From contig DCHI01000060.1 of assembly GCA_002314795.1 (NCBI GenBank), forward strand, positions 1-41,690: a DNA stretch of 41,690 nt. The letters run 5' to 3'. The DNA is from Bacteroidales bacterium UBA1756 (GTDB taxonomy: Bacteria; Bacteroidota; Bacteroidia; Bacteroidales; WCHB1-69). The notes below the pieces were generated by a model. The model made no database searches. It was not told the origin of the DNA and saw only the letters and a list, made by a program, of their open reading frames with translations. Shown piece by piece: positions 23,702-32,916 of this stretch; the stretch's first letter is position 1; every line of letters starts with the position of its first letter. Made by a program: the position numbers and the translations under genes.

Positions 23702-23734
23702 CAAAAGTACGATTATTTTATTGACTTTTTTCAA
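23702..23734 (-). promoter_or_regulatory. pth promoter, Bacteroides type
   Basis: On the minus strand, TTG (23732-23734) and TACTTTTG (23702-23709) are separated by 22 bp, matching the -33/-7 layout. The leader to the GTG start is roughly 13 nt. It interleaves with the divergent promoter on the plus strand. Confidence 0.65.
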
Positions 23735-23752
23735 TTTTTTGTTGTACTTTTG
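23721..23752 (+). promoter_or_regulatory. Promoter of the lipoprotein-MltF pair, Bacteroides type
   Basis: TTG (23721-23723), 21-bp spacer, TACTTTTG (23745-23752), then 27 bp to the ATG at 23780. The -33 region lies inside the spacer of the opposing pth promoter. Confidence 0.68.
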
Positions 23753-23779
23753 CGCCTTGTTTAACGAAAACGTGTTTCT

Positions 23780-24205
23780 ATGAAAAAGATAGCAGTTTTA
23801 TTTTATGCGTTGGCAGTGACCACCGTTTTGTTAATTTGCACTCAATGTAAGAAAGAACCCGTATGCGAGTTGCTCCTTCGCGTTCATACGACAACGACCG
23901 GTGTTGATACAGCCGAGGCTCTTCCGAACGCTTACGTTCGTGTTGGCCTTGAAGATAATTACGCCGATTTTGCCAAAGCAGAAGGCCGCACCGATTTCAA
24001 CGGAATCTTCTCACATACTTTCAAATATGAAGCTTTGTTAGATGTCGTCGTTACTTGCGATACCACCTACTACGAATACATTACCCACGAAGACGAGCAT
24101 ATTGACACGATTCCTCATCACGTTTCTTATTATGGAACTGGCCGCGTTAAGTTGGTTCCAGACGAAACGGTTGATCAGGTCATCTTGGTTTCACCAATTC
24201 AGTAA
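23780..24205 (+). CDS. Predicted lipoprotein of unknown function
   Basis: The 141-residue protein has a hydrophobic leader and a cysteine at position 23 followed by KKE (ICTQCKKEPVC), which resembles Bacteroidetes lipoproteins, although Q at -1 is unusual for the lipobox. The rest is beta-rich (LLLRVHTTTTG, ALPNAYVRVGLEDN, RTDFNGIFSHTF), like a small carboxypeptidase-regulatory or Ig-type sandwich. It is the first gene of a two-gene unit, two nucleotides before an MltF-like transglycosylase, so a role near peptidoglycan is a reasonable guess. I do not recognise the family. Confidence 0.7.
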   Translation: MKKIAVLFYALAVTTVLLICTQCKKEPVCELLLRVHTTTTGVDTAEALPNAYVRVGLEDNYADFAKAEGRTDFNGIFSHTFKYEALLDVVVTCDTTYYEYITHEDEHIDTIPHHVSYYGTGRVKLVPDETVDQVILVSPIQ

Positions 24206-24207
24206 AC

Positions 24208-25572
24208 TTGCGGTTCCGTAAGAGACTTAGTTGGGTTTTCCTCCTGTCGGCGTCCATAGTCCTTATGGCCGCCCTTTTGGTGTTTGGCATCCGCGAAGTC
24301 AAACGGCACAACCTTGCTGAAATTTCCTTCGAGGAAAATACGTCTAACAGAGTGAATATTCTGTTGCATTGTACACCTTCTGACTACTTTTTATATAAAG
24401 GAACGCCCGTCGGTTTCCAGTACGAATTGCTGTGCATTATGTGCGACTCTTTGGGGCTAACTCCCGTATTTACTTATAGTACAGACGCTTCCGAGGCGAA
24501 ACAAGGAATCTCTTCTGGAAAATATGACATTATGGCCGTTGACCTCGATAGTGAAATGGCCGACACGATGTGCGTGGATTATTCCGTTGCCCACTCCTTC
24601 TCTTTTCCGGTTCTGATTTGTCGTGATGGCGATGTGGAGGGCTATCAAAAAATTCTCTATCTTCCTGCTCACTTCCCTGGACAGTTGCTGATGAATACTT
24701 TGGGTGATGCTGCCGATTGGGAACTTGTCCAAAGCAGCGATATGTGCGTCGATGAGTTTTTGGGACTCCTTCGTAATAAAAAAATTAATTATCTGGTATC
24801 TGACTATCATACCGTTTTGGCACTGCTTCCTTCTTATCCCGAGCTGACCATATCGGCTCGTATTGGCCCTGAGTACCAACGCCGTTGGGCTTTGAATCCA
24901 GCAAACGACTCTCTCAATCAGAAAATTAACGAGTGGTTAGCGCGCTATAAATCCACTCCGGCTTATAAATCTTTGTGCAATAAGTATTTTTTGCCTCGGA
25001 CAAAATATCTTCTCTCCGGTGCTTCGGATCGTAGGAGCGGACGCATCTCTTCGTATGATGCCATCATTAAAAAATATGCTCGTGCGAGAAATTTGGACTG
25101 GCGTTTTGTCTCCTCCATCATTTTCCAGGAATCTCGTTTCCAGACGGGCTCTACTGGCGCTGGAGGCAGTTTTGGCATTATGCAGATGATGCCGACGACC
25201 GGGGAAGCCTTCGGTGTCGATAGTACCTCTTCCATTCAGTCTCAGTTGTATGCGGGCATTTGCTTGATTGCCTCTATCGATCGGGAGTTCAAGGATATAG
25301 AAGATGCTAATGAACGTATGTTTTTTGTCGCCGCCTCCTATAATGCGGGCTCTGGACATATTCACGATGCCCGAAAACTTTGTCGGAAATATGGTGGGAA
25401 TCCGGATGTGTGGTTGGACGTAGAACCCTATCTGGCTCTGAAGTCAGATAGAAAATTTTATTCCGATCCGGTCGTCCGAAGCGGATACTATCCGGGGAAG
25501 CATACCATTCGTTATACGCACAATGTGATGAATCGCTATCACGCGTACGTTATTTATATGCCTCCCCGTTAG
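24208..25572 (+). CDS. MltF-like membrane-bound lytic murein transglycosylase
   Basis: The 454-residue protein has an N-terminal membrane anchor (residues 8-28), a solute-binding-protein-3-like domain (about 45-265), and a C-terminal SLT/GH23 domain (about 280-440). Its catalytic glutamate is E308 in SIIFQESRF, followed by GSFGIMQMMPTT and AASYNAGSGHI. It should cleave peptidoglycan glycan strands. The start is TTG (24208-24210), two nucleotides after the lipoprotein stop; the next in-frame ATG, at residue 20, would delete most of the anchor and the basic RFRKR flank. The gene ends 4 bp from the convergent hisS stop, with no terminator between them. Confidence 0.9.
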   Translation: MRFRKRLSWVFLLSASIVLMAALLVFGIREVKRHNLAEISFEENTSNRVNILLHCTPSDYFLYKGTPVGFQYELLCIMCDSLGLTPVFTYSTDASEAKQGISSGKYDIMAVDLDSEMADTMCVDYSVAHSFSFPVLICRDGDVEGYQKILYLPAHFPGQLLMNTLGDAADWELVQSSDMCVDEFLGLLRNKKINYLVSDYHTVLALLPSYPELTISARIGPEYQRRWALNPANDSLNQKINEWLARYKSTPAYKSLCNKYFLPRTKYLLSGASDRRSGRISSYDAIIKKYARARNLDWRFVSSIIFQESRFQTGSTGAGGSFGIMQMMPTTGEAFGVDSTSSIQSQLYAGICLIASIDREFKDIEDANERMFFVAASYNAGSGHIHDARKLCRKYGGNPDVWLDVEPYLALKSDRKFYSDPVVRSGYYPGKHTIRYTHNVMNRYHAYVIYMPPR

Positions 25573-25576
25573 AAGA

Positions 25577-26929
25577 TTATTTCTTTAGAATTTCAACGAT
25601 TTTATCGATGGAAAGTTTTTCCTGTTCGCCGCTTTCCATATTCTTCAGCGTGAAGACGTTCTCTTTGATTTCATCTTCCCCTGCCATAATGACGTAGGGA
25701 ATTCCCTTGTTGTTGGCGAAAGTCATTTGCTTGCCGATTTTCGCTTTGTCAGGAAAAATTTCACCCACGATTCCTGCCTTGCGGATGGCTTGTAATGCGC
25801 CGAGTGCATAACGTTCTTCCTCGTTTCCAAAATTGATGATGAGAACTTTAATGGGATTTTCCAATGATTTCGGGAAAAGTTGCAACTCGTTGAGCACATC
25901 GTAGATACGTTCTGCTCCGTATGAAATGCCAACGCCGGAAACGTTTTTCAAACCGAAGATTCCCGTCAGGTTGTCGTAGCGGCCTCCGCCGGAAATACTG
26001 CCGATGCTGACGTTGAGCGCCTTAACTTCAAAGATGGCTCCCGTGTAGTAGTTCAGGCCGCGGGCCAACGTGATGTCAAGTTCTATGTTGGCTTTGATTT
26101 CCAAGACGGCCGCGTAATCCAACATTTCTCGGATTTCGGCCACACCTTTCGTCCCGATTTCGCTGCCGGCAAAGATAGTGGCCAACTTGTCTAATTTTTC
26201 TTCGTTGGTTCCTGAAAAGTCAAAGAATGGCTGCAACTTTTCGATTGCTTCCTGTGAAATGCCTCTTTCCAAAAGTTCGTTGCAGACGTTCTCTTTTCCT
26301 ATTTTGTCAAGTTTGTCGATGGCAGTGCAGATGTCGGTGATTTTGTCCGCTTCGCCCAACACGTCAGCGATTCCCGAAAGGATTTTTCTGTTGTTTACCT
26401 TGATGACGACGTCAATTCCGAATTTTTCGAAGACTTCAGACGTAATCTGCATCAGTTCGGCTTCGTTCAGCAAGGAGTTGGTTCCTACCACGTCCGCATC
26501 GCACTGATAGAATTCGCGGTAACGTCCCTTCTGAGGACGGTCGGCACGCCAAACCGGTTGCATCTGGTAACGTTTGAAAGGGAAGATGATTTCGCTTTGG
26601 TGCTGGACCACGTAACGGGCAAAGGGAACGGTCAGGTCGTAACGAAGCCCTTTTTCACAAATATGAGTGGCCAAGCGGGTGGATGACGTTTCGTTCATAT
26701 CCACTCCCTGCGTGAAATCACCGGAATTTAAAATCTTGAAAAGAAGACGGTCACCCTCTTCACCATATTTTCCCATCAAGGTAGAAAGATTTTCCATTGA
26801 CGGGGTTTCTATGGGCAGGTAAGCGTGTTTTTCAAAGACGCTGCGGATGGTTTGAAAAATATAGTTTCTGCGCATCATCTCGATAGGGGAGAAGTCGCGG
26901 GTGCCTTTCGGAATGCTTGGTTTGATCAT
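25577..26929 (-). CDS. hisS: Histidyl-tRNA synthetase
   Basis: The 450-residue class II synthetase charges tRNA-His. Motif 2 is RADRPQKGRYREFYQCD (128-144), the histidine-binding segment is RGLNYYTG (290-297), GGGRYD is at 314-319, motif 3 is GVGISYGAERI (332-342), and a C-terminal anticodon-binding domain (about 358-450) closes it. It lies 24 bp after a TlpA-like gene at the end of a six-gene minus-strand run. Confidence 0.97.
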   Translation of the reverse strand: MIKPSIPKGTRDFSPIEMMRRNYIFQTIRSVFEKHAYLPIETPSMENLSTLMGKYGEEGDRLLFKILNSGDFTQGVDMNETSSTRLATHICEKGLRYDLTVPFARYVVQHQSEIIFPFKRYQMQPVWRADRPQKGRYREFYQCDADVVGTNSLLNEAELMQITSEVFEKFGIDVVIKVNNRKILSGIADVLGEADKITDICTAIDKLDKIGKENVCNELLERGISQEAIEKLQPFFDFSGTNEEKLDKLATIFAGSEIGTKGVAEIREMLDYAAVLEIKANIELDITLARGLNYYTGAIFEVKALNVSIGSISGGGRYDNLTGIFGLKNVSGVGISYGAERIYDVLNELQLFPKSLENPIKVLIINFGNEEERYALGALQAIRKAGIVGEIFPDKAKIGKQMTFANNKGIPYVIMAGEDEIKENVFTLKNMESGEQEKLSIDKIVEILKK

Positions 26930-26953
26930 ATCGCTGTTTGATGAGTTATCAGA

Positions 26954-28435
26954 CTATTTATTTTTTCTCTTTTCGTATTGTTCCAAAAATTCGGGGATTG
27001 AATTCATCTCAATTCTTCTATTGAGGATGATTTCTCTCTTTTCATTTAAAATAAACATCGCCGGATTGCCTGCTTCATAAATGTTGTAAACTTCCAGATA
27101 ATCTACGTTGGCTTTGTTGCCGCCTACGTTTAACCACGGATAGTTGTTTTCTTTAACGTATTTTTTCCATCTTGCTGTGTCAGCGTCGTTTGCGATGGCA
27201 TACACGTCAAAGTTGCGTTTCCCGAGGTTCTCCAATGAGTCATAGACGGCACGGAGTTTCTTCGACTCTTTTTTACAGGTCGGGCAATCGGGATCGTAAA
27301 ACCATAAAATGACGTAAGGTTTCGGCATACGGTAGGATGAGTGCCATTTGGAGAAGTCATCGGTCATTGACGTATCGGGGATAATCAGTTCAACTGACTG
27401 TTTTCCAATGAGTAAAGGTTCCAAATGTTTCGCTCTCTTTTCATATTTTTTCAAAAGGTCTTCGTCAATCCATTTGCATTTCCCCTTTAAATGGTTTGTG
27501 TTGACGATGTGTACGAAAACGCCGTCGTGACCTAAGATTTTGCTGGTTTCAAAGTTGTAAGTCAACCAATCTACGAAAAAGTGATACATCAAAGTGTCTT
27601 TTTCGGTTTTGGGAAGAATCAGGTCGATGTAGTGGTTGATGGTGTCGGGTTCCTGATATTTCATCATTTTGTTGAAATATTCTTTGAGTTTGGGTTCCAA
27701 CATCGGGGTGAATAGCAGACGGCTGTCCCCCAAATCAATGTTATCCCAGTAATGGGTAAGGAAGTAACGGAATTGGAAAGTTGAATCGATTTTTCCGTTG
27801 GCATCAACCGGTGCGTCCGGAATGTCAATTTCCTGATAGCCGCGTTGCATCTTTGAAAACAAATAGTCTGGATGTCTGTTGATTAAGTCCCAGATATAGT
27901 CTTTCATCTCTTTGTTGAGATTCTTGATTTCTTCGGTATATTTGTCAACGTCGGCTTGGTTATTATCTTTTTTGGCAGCATCGTAAGCGGAGTGTAGTTC
28001 GTTCATCTGCTTCTGTGCTGTAACGGTTTTTCGCTGAAAGGCAAGGACTTCGTCGTTTTGCGGGGAGTCCGTGAAAACCACTTTTTCAACGAGGCCGGTG
28101 GTGTCGCAGCTGACAGAAAAATTCTGGCTGCCGTCCATAATAAAATCCAAGTAGGGGTAATGTTTTTGACTTACCAATTTATAAAGACCGCCCTGATAAG
28201 GTTCGTCTCCTTTAAAAATGTATTGGGGGCCATTTTTCGTCATCGTGACATTGGCGGAATCTTTCAAGATAAGTTTTTCACGGAAATAGACCGCGAGAAA
28301 AACCTTTTCGTCTTTCGCACCTTCAATGTTGAAAACGATGTTGTGACCTTTGGTGCTTGTGGTTTTCTTTTGCGCTTGCAAACCGGTAGGAATCAGTGTG
28401 CAGGCAATGATTAAAATCAATACGAGTTTTTTCAT
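26954..28435 (-). CDS. TlpA-like periplasmic thioredoxin protein (CPTC)
   Basis: The 493-residue protein has a signal peptide (residues 1-22, ending GLQAQ). A DUF4369-like domain covers about 30-120, a lysine-rich coiled region 130-180, and a DUF5106-like helical middle follows. The C-terminal TlpA thioredoxin domain carries C384-P-T-C387 in FYDPDCPTCKKESKK and NPAMFILNEKREI near the end. It probably works in periplasmic disulfide chemistry. The ATG overlaps the stop of the upstream paralogue by one base (TAATG), so the two are coupled. The paralogues differ enough to have separate partners. Confidence 0.85.
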   Translation of the reverse strand: MKKLVLILIIACTLIPTGLQAQKKTTSTKGHNIVFNIEGAKDEKVFLAVYFREKLILKDSANVTMTKNGPQYIFKGDEPYQGGLYKLVSQKHYPYLDFIMDGSQNFSVSCDTTGLVEKVVFTDSPQNDEVLAFQRKTVTAQKQMNELHSAYDAAKKDNNQADVDKYTEEIKNLNKEMKDYIWDLINRHPDYLFSKMQRGYQEIDIPDAPVDANGKIDSTFQFRYFLTHYWDNIDLGDSRLLFTPMLEPKLKEYFNKMMKYQEPDTINHYIDLILPKTEKDTLMYHFFVDWLTYNFETSKILGHDGVFVHIVNTNHLKGKCKWIDEDLLKKYEKRAKHLEPLLIGKQSVELIIPDTSMTDDFSKWHSSYRMPKPYVILWFYDPDCPTCKKESKKLRAVYDSLENLGKRNFDVYAIANDADTARWKKYVKENNYPWLNVGGNKANVDYLEVYNIYEAGNPAMFILNEKREIILNRRIEMNSIPEFLEQYEKRKNK

Positions 28436-29661
28436 TATTCTCTGTTTTGATAGTTGTTTTGAAAGAAATTTTCAAGTTGCTCTAACGTAAATTGACGCAT
28501 AATTATTTTATTGTTTTCGTCAATCAGTACGCATCCCGGCGTGGTGACCAAATTGAAGTAATCGATGAAATCGTAGTTGCTGTCTCCCGTTCCGGAGCAA
28601 GTGTTCGTCCAGGTCAGTCCCCACTCCTGGGTGAATTTTTTCCAGCGTTCCACGTCGTCGTTCAGACAATACGCAAAGACGTCGAAATCGTAGGTTTCGC
28701 TGTTTTCAACGTAGAATTTGTGGAGTTCCGGCGTTTCCACCTGGCAGTCTTCGCAGTCGGAGTCCCAAAACCAGATGACGGTAAACTTTCTTTGAAGATC
28801 CTTCGTGGATTCTCGTTTCCCTTCCGCATTCGGGGCCTCCAAAGCAGGAATTTCCGTTCCGATGAGGACGCGACGTTTCCGCTCCACAGCCTTTCTTAAT
28901 GTGCGTTCGTAGGTTTCAGAAAACAAGTGCAAGTTGTTGGGAACGTAGTAGTTATCGTACAAATGGACAAGCACTTCGTCGTAGGGAGCGTTGTTGTCCA
29001 TATTGTAATACTTCATCATTTTCCCAAGATAATATTGACTGATTTCGCTGGCGCCACCGAACCGATTCAATGTCTGGTCAATAGCAGCAATGTCTCCGGA
29101 CATTAATTTGGTTGAAATGAGTTGATTGAATTCTGGCTGCCGCAGATAGCGTGTTTCTGAACTGTCGCAGGAATCCAAACCGAAATTTTCTAAACCTATG
29201 TATTTGCAAACGAGTGAATTCGGTGAAGTACTTTGTAGTGCATTCACGTAGGTATTCATTTCATCAGATGAATTAGAAATGGTACTTTTATATAGCAAAA
29301 AGTTTCTATAAATCTGATTCTCTATGGAATTGATGATGGTATCATTGCTGATGAGAAACTTGCGATTTTTTTCAACGACGATACAGGACAGTGTTGTTTT
29401 TGAATATCCTTTGATGCCGATTTCGTAATAGCCGTCGGGAAGGAGTGCGGATTTTTTGAATCGGGCTATCCCTTTTTTGATGCGTACACTATCAAGAATG
29501 TTGACCTCATCACCGTAGAAACCTGTTAAATAACAGGTAGTTCCGTCTAATGATGTGCCCGTTTCGAATTGAACCTTGATGTCGTATCCCTTCTTCTGGG
29601 CGAATGCTGCGGTGGACAGTCCCATACATATTATTATAATGAAAATCGCTTTTTTCATCAT
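28435..29661 (-). CDS. TlpA-like periplasmic thioredoxin protein (CEDC)
   Basis: About 408 residues: signal peptide ending TAAFAQ, a DUF4369-like N-terminal domain (DIKVQFETGTSLDG to about residue 110), a helical middle, and a C-terminal TlpA domain with redox motif CEDC in FWDSDCEDCQVETPE and the partner loop VTTPGCVLIDENNKI. The acidic CEDC pair is uncommon beside the CPxC of its two relatives in this window and suggests a different redox potential. I start at the ATG of MMKKAIF (29659-29661), the next ATG being one codon later; an upstream TTG is also in frame. It lies 57 bp after glmS and is coupled to the next gene. Confidence 0.82.
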   Translation of the reverse strand: MMKKAIFIIIICMGLSTAAFAQKKGYDIKVQFETGTSLDGTTCYLTGFYGDEVNILDSVRIKKGIARFKKSALLPDGYYEIGIKGYSKTTLSCIVVEKNRKFLISNDTIINSIENQIYRNFLLYKSTISNSSDEMNTYVNALQSTSPNSLVCKYIGLENFGLDSCDSSETRYLRQPEFNQLISTKLMSGDIAAIDQTLNRFGGASEISQYYLGKMMKYYNMDNNAPYDEVLVHLYDNYYVPNNLHLFSETYERTLRKAVERKRRVLIGTEIPALEAPNAEGKRESTKDLQRKFTVIWFWDSDCEDCQVETPELHKFYVENSETYDFDVFAYCLNDDVERWKKFTQEWGLTWTNTCSGTGDSNYDFIDYFNLVTTPGCVLIDENNKIIMRQFTLEQLENFFQNNYQNRE

Positions 29662-29718
29662 CAATTAGGAATAAGAAATTTATGGTCTCCGATTGACTTT
29701 TTTGAGGGAGTCACTATT

Positions 29719-31563
29719 TTATTCAACCGAAACGGATTTTGCTAAGTTTCTGGGTTTGTCGACATTGCATCCGCGAAGAACGGCCACGTGGTAAGCTAAC
29801 AACTGCAACGGCACGCAGGAGAGTAGGGGAGTCAGAATCTCCAACGTCTCAGGAATTTCTATGCAGTAGGTTGATTTGTTCTTGACGACGGAATCTCCTT
29901 TGGTTACGATGGAAATGATTCTTCCTTTTCTGGAAATGACTTCGTCAATATTGCTGACGGTTTTTTCGTAAGTGTCTTGTTCTGTGGCAAGTACGACAAC
30001 GGGCATCTCTTCATCAATGAGGGCGATGGGGCCGTGTTTCATTTCGGCTGACGGATAACCTTCCGCGTGGATGTATGAAATCTCTTTGAGTTTCAGGGCG
30101 CCTTCGAGTGCGACGGGGAAATTGATGCCGCGTCCGAGGTAGATGGCATTTCTTTTTTCTACAAAAAACTTGGCGATTGCCTTGATGTCATCGTTGAGTT
30201 TCAAAGTCTCTTCCACCTGTTGCGGAATCAGTTCCAAGTGACTGATAATCTTGTGGTATTCCGAAAGCGGAATGGTGCCCTTTTTACGGCCGAGACTCAG
30301 GGCCATCAGTGTGAGGACGGTGACTTGAGCCGTGAATGCTTTGGTAGAAGCGACGCCGATTTCAGGACCCGCGTGGGTGTATGAGCCGGCGTGCGTTATG
30401 CGTGCCAGCGTGGAACTGACCACGTTGCAGATTCCAATGACCGTGGCTCCTTTGCTTTTGGCTAATTCGACGGCGGCAATCGTGTCGGCTGTCTCTCCCG
30501 ATTGCGAAATGGCAATGACGATGTCATCTTCATAGATGAGAGGATTTCTGTAACGAAATTCGGAAGCATATTCCACTTCAACGGGAATGCGGACGATGGA
30601 CTCGAAAAGGTATTCACCGACGGTTCCCGCGTGCCAGGAGGTTCCGCAAGCCACGATGATGATGCGGCGTGCGTTCAGCATCTTTTGTTCATATTCCCGG
30701 ATGCCACCCAATTCCACGATGTCTTTTTTCACGTTCAAACGACCGCGCATACTGTCTTTGATGGCACGGGGTTGCTCAAAAATTTCTTTCAGCATAAAAT
30801 GCTCAAAGCCGCCCTTTTCCAACTGCTCCAAATTGAGTTCCAATTTCTGAAGATAGGGACGTTTGGTCGTCTCATCGTCTATATTCTTGATTGTCAAACC
30901 TTTTTGCGGACTGACAACGGCCACGTCACCATCTTCAAGATAAACGACTTTGCGCGTGTATTCTACGATGGGAGAACCGTCGGAACCAATGAAATATTCG
31001 TTGTTCCCGATTCCGATAAGAAGTGGACTCCCTTTTTTTGCCAGGATGAGTTGGTCGGGTTCGTCTGCTGAAAGAATGGCGAGTGCGTATGCCCCGACCA
31101 CGTTTTTGAGTGCGATGCGGACAGCTTCCTCAAGGGAGCATCCCTCGTTTTTGTAAATGTCTTCAATCAAGTGGGCGAGAACTTCGGTATCGGTTTCGCT
31201 TTGAAACTGATAGCCGCGTTTCGTTAATTCTTCACGAAGATAGACGTAATTTTCGATGATGCCATTGTGGATAATCGAGATTCGCCCGTCGGATGACAGA
31301 TGTGGGTGAGCGTTCGTCGTGCTGGGTTCTCCGTGTGTGGCCCAACGCGTGTGACCGATTCCCGTTTTTCCGGAGCGGTCTTTGCTCATACAAAATTCGT
31401 CCAATTGATCAACACTCCCTTTCTGTTTGTATGTGGAAAGTGTTCCGTTTTGGGCTAAAGAAACACCGGCACTGTCGTACCCGCGATATTCTAAACGTTT
31501 AAGTCCTTTTATTAAAATGGGGTACGCTTCCTTGCACCCCGTGTATGCTACGATTCCACACAT
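29719..31563 (-). CDS. glmS: Glucosamine-6-phosphate synthase (isomerizing)
   Basis: The 614-residue enzyme converts fructose-6-phosphate and glutamine to glucosamine-6-phosphate, the entry step to peptidoglycan and lipopolysaccharide sugars. The N-terminal glutamine amidotransferase uses the post-Met cysteine (MCGIVAYTG, with LEYRGYDSAG). Two SIS domains follow (VACGTSWHAG, ISQSGETADT, GRGINFPVALEGALK), and the end NLAKSVSVE is the conserved isomerase tail. It sits 54 bp after the DUF4270 lipoprotein gene in the GT-DUF4270-glmS arrangement. No glmS ribozyme fits in the short leader. Confidence 0.97.
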   Translation of the reverse strand: MCGIVAYTGCKEAYPILIKGLKRLEYRGYDSAGVSLAQNGTLSTYKQKGSVDQLDEFCMSKDRSGKTGIGHTRWATHGEPSTTNAHPHLSSDGRISIIHNGIIENYVYLREELTKRGYQFQSETDTEVLAHLIEDIYKNEGCSLEEAVRIALKNVVGAYALAILSADEPDQLILAKKGSPLLIGIGNNEYFIGSDGSPIVEYTRKVVYLEDGDVAVVSPQKGLTIKNIDDETTKRPYLQKLELNLEQLEKGGFEHFMLKEIFEQPRAIKDSMRGRLNVKKDIVELGGIREYEQKMLNARRIIIVACGTSWHAGTVGEYLFESIVRIPVEVEYASEFRYRNPLIYEDDIVIAISQSGETADTIAAVELAKSKGATVIGICNVVSSTLARITHAGSYTHAGPEIGVASTKAFTAQVTVLTLMALSLGRKKGTIPLSEYHKIISHLELIPQQVEETLKLNDDIKAIAKFFVEKRNAIYLGRGINFPVALEGALKLKEISYIHAEGYPSAEMKHGPIALIDEEMPVVVLATEQDTYEKTVSNIDEVISRKGRIISIVTKGDSVVKNKSTYCIEIPETLEILTPLLSCVPLQLLAYHVAVLRGCNVDKPRNLAKSVSVE

Positions 31564-31617
31564 ATCTTTTTATTTTATGCTGAGCAAAAAAGCTCAATCG
31601 TAATAATTCTTTGTAAT

Positions 31618-32910
31618 CTAATATTCCGTGTAATAGATGGCCATTTTCAGATGGTCTTCGTAATTCGCTTGCGTGCCTCTGAAAACGAGTCGGTTTCCTC
31701 GGATTGCAGCACCGCTCACTACGATGTTTAAACCTTTATCTGTAGTTCCTCCATATTTCAATATTTCTTGTAGATAGTAAGTTAAGCGGAAACTGTATTG
31801 CTTGCTGTCGCTATCGTAAGTGCCGCCAAAGTAACTTGTGGAGGTGTAGGTCGCATCGTCAGGAACGTAGGTGGTTGCGCCCCCTGACAGTACCCGTTGA
31901 ATGCCAAGTCCGTTAGGTTGTTCAAAGTAACCATCGTTAGGACGGACGTTCGTCATAATGAGTTCCGCTTTGTTGATGACGATGTGTTTCCCTTTCATCC
32001 ATTGCGCTACAGGAGTGAGGTCCACGTGGGTTTTAACGCCGCCGGTCGCTTGCACGTAAAGCGTTTCTTCACCGAGGGTTGTGTCCCCTTGAATTACCTG
32101 ACGTTGGAAATCTTGAGATGCCGACGTGTAGTCGTGGGTGAAGAAATTGTATCGGGTACAAGCAGTTGTTACGGGGAACGTGTATTTTTTAGATTCTCCG
32201 TTCACCTTGTAGTAAACCATAATTCCACTCATAGCTGCGGTTGGACTTATGTAGCAGAGGTTTCCGGTTCCGTTGGAAGTGGCTTTGATGACGAGACCGT
32301 AGAATTCTTCTTGAAATGCTTCGGTAGTAGCCAGTGTACTTGTCGGAAGTTGTAAAAGTTTGTTGCCGAAGCTGTTGGACAGACGGACGCGCATATGTGC
32401 GGCGTTAGTCACCGAGTCAACGAAAACTTTGGTGTTGGGCTGGGGAAGAATGCTGGAAGACGAATAGACCAAGTTCTGTCCGTGGTGAGCCGGTTGATTG
32501 TCGCAGCTGTAATACGAGTCTTTGTCCAACTTTTCAGTCAATTCGTAAACTCCCATTTGCAATCCACAGAGTGTATCTCCATAGTAACCAGCGTATTGCA
32601 TCGCCAATACAACGGAATCGAGCACGGCGCCGGTGAAAGAGGTGTTGCTCCCTTGCAAAGCGAACTGGGCACAGAATCCGGCGTTCGTTTTTCCAAAAAC
32701 AGGATCTTGTATGTCTCCAACGAGCGTGTAAATCAGATTTTTAGTATAAATGGAGTCGTCAAGACAGGAGTGAGCAGTAATGGGAATTTCAATGTAGGTC
32801 GCATTCAACAATCCTTCTTGGAGGTTCAAACCAATTTCGTCGATTTCTTTTTTGCAACCACACAAAAAGATTCCTACCGTGATAACAACGAACAGGAAAT
32901 ATTTTTTCAT
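31618..32910 (-). CDS. DUF4270 family lipoprotein
   Basis: The 430-residue protein has a lipoprotein leader ending GIFLCGCKKEIDEIG, with the lipid-accepting Cys and a charged Bacteroidetes-style follow-on. The remainder is a beta-rich DUF4270 domain whose molecular role has not been established. The ATG of MKKYFLF (32908-32910) is preferred over an in-frame TTG two codons earlier. It begins 6 bp after the GT5-domain gene's stop and precedes glmS, an order I associate with Bacteroidales genomes generally, which hints at a cell-envelope sugar role. Confidence 0.85.
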   Translation of the reverse strand: MKKYFLFVVITVGIFLCGCKKEIDEIGLNLQEGLLNATYIEIPITAHSCLDDSIYTKNLIYTLVGDIQDPVFGKTNAGFCAQFALQGSNTSFTGAVLDSVVLAMQYAGYYGDTLCGLQMGVYELTEKLDKDSYYSCDNQPAHHGQNLVYSSSSILPQPNTKVFVDSVTNAAHMRVRLSNSFGNKLLQLPTSTLATTEAFQEEFYGLVIKATSNGTGNLCYISPTAAMSGIMVYYKVNGESKKYTFPVTTACTRYNFFTHDYTSASQDFQRQVIQGDTTLGEETLYVQATGGVKTHVDLTPVAQWMKGKHIVINKAELIMTNVRPNDGYFEQPNGLGIQRVLSGGATTYVPDDATYTSTSYFGGTYDSDSKQYSFRLTYYLQEILKYGGTTDKGLNIVVSGAAIRGNRLVFRGTQANYEDHLKMAIYYTEY

Positions 32911-32916
32911 TGTCAA

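Noticed and set aside
31584..31599. Inverted repeat TGAGC-A6-GCTCA upstream of glmS as a terminator or glmS ribozyme
   Set aside because: The stem is only five or six base pairs with no proper U-run, and the 54-bp gap is far too short for a glmS ribozyme.
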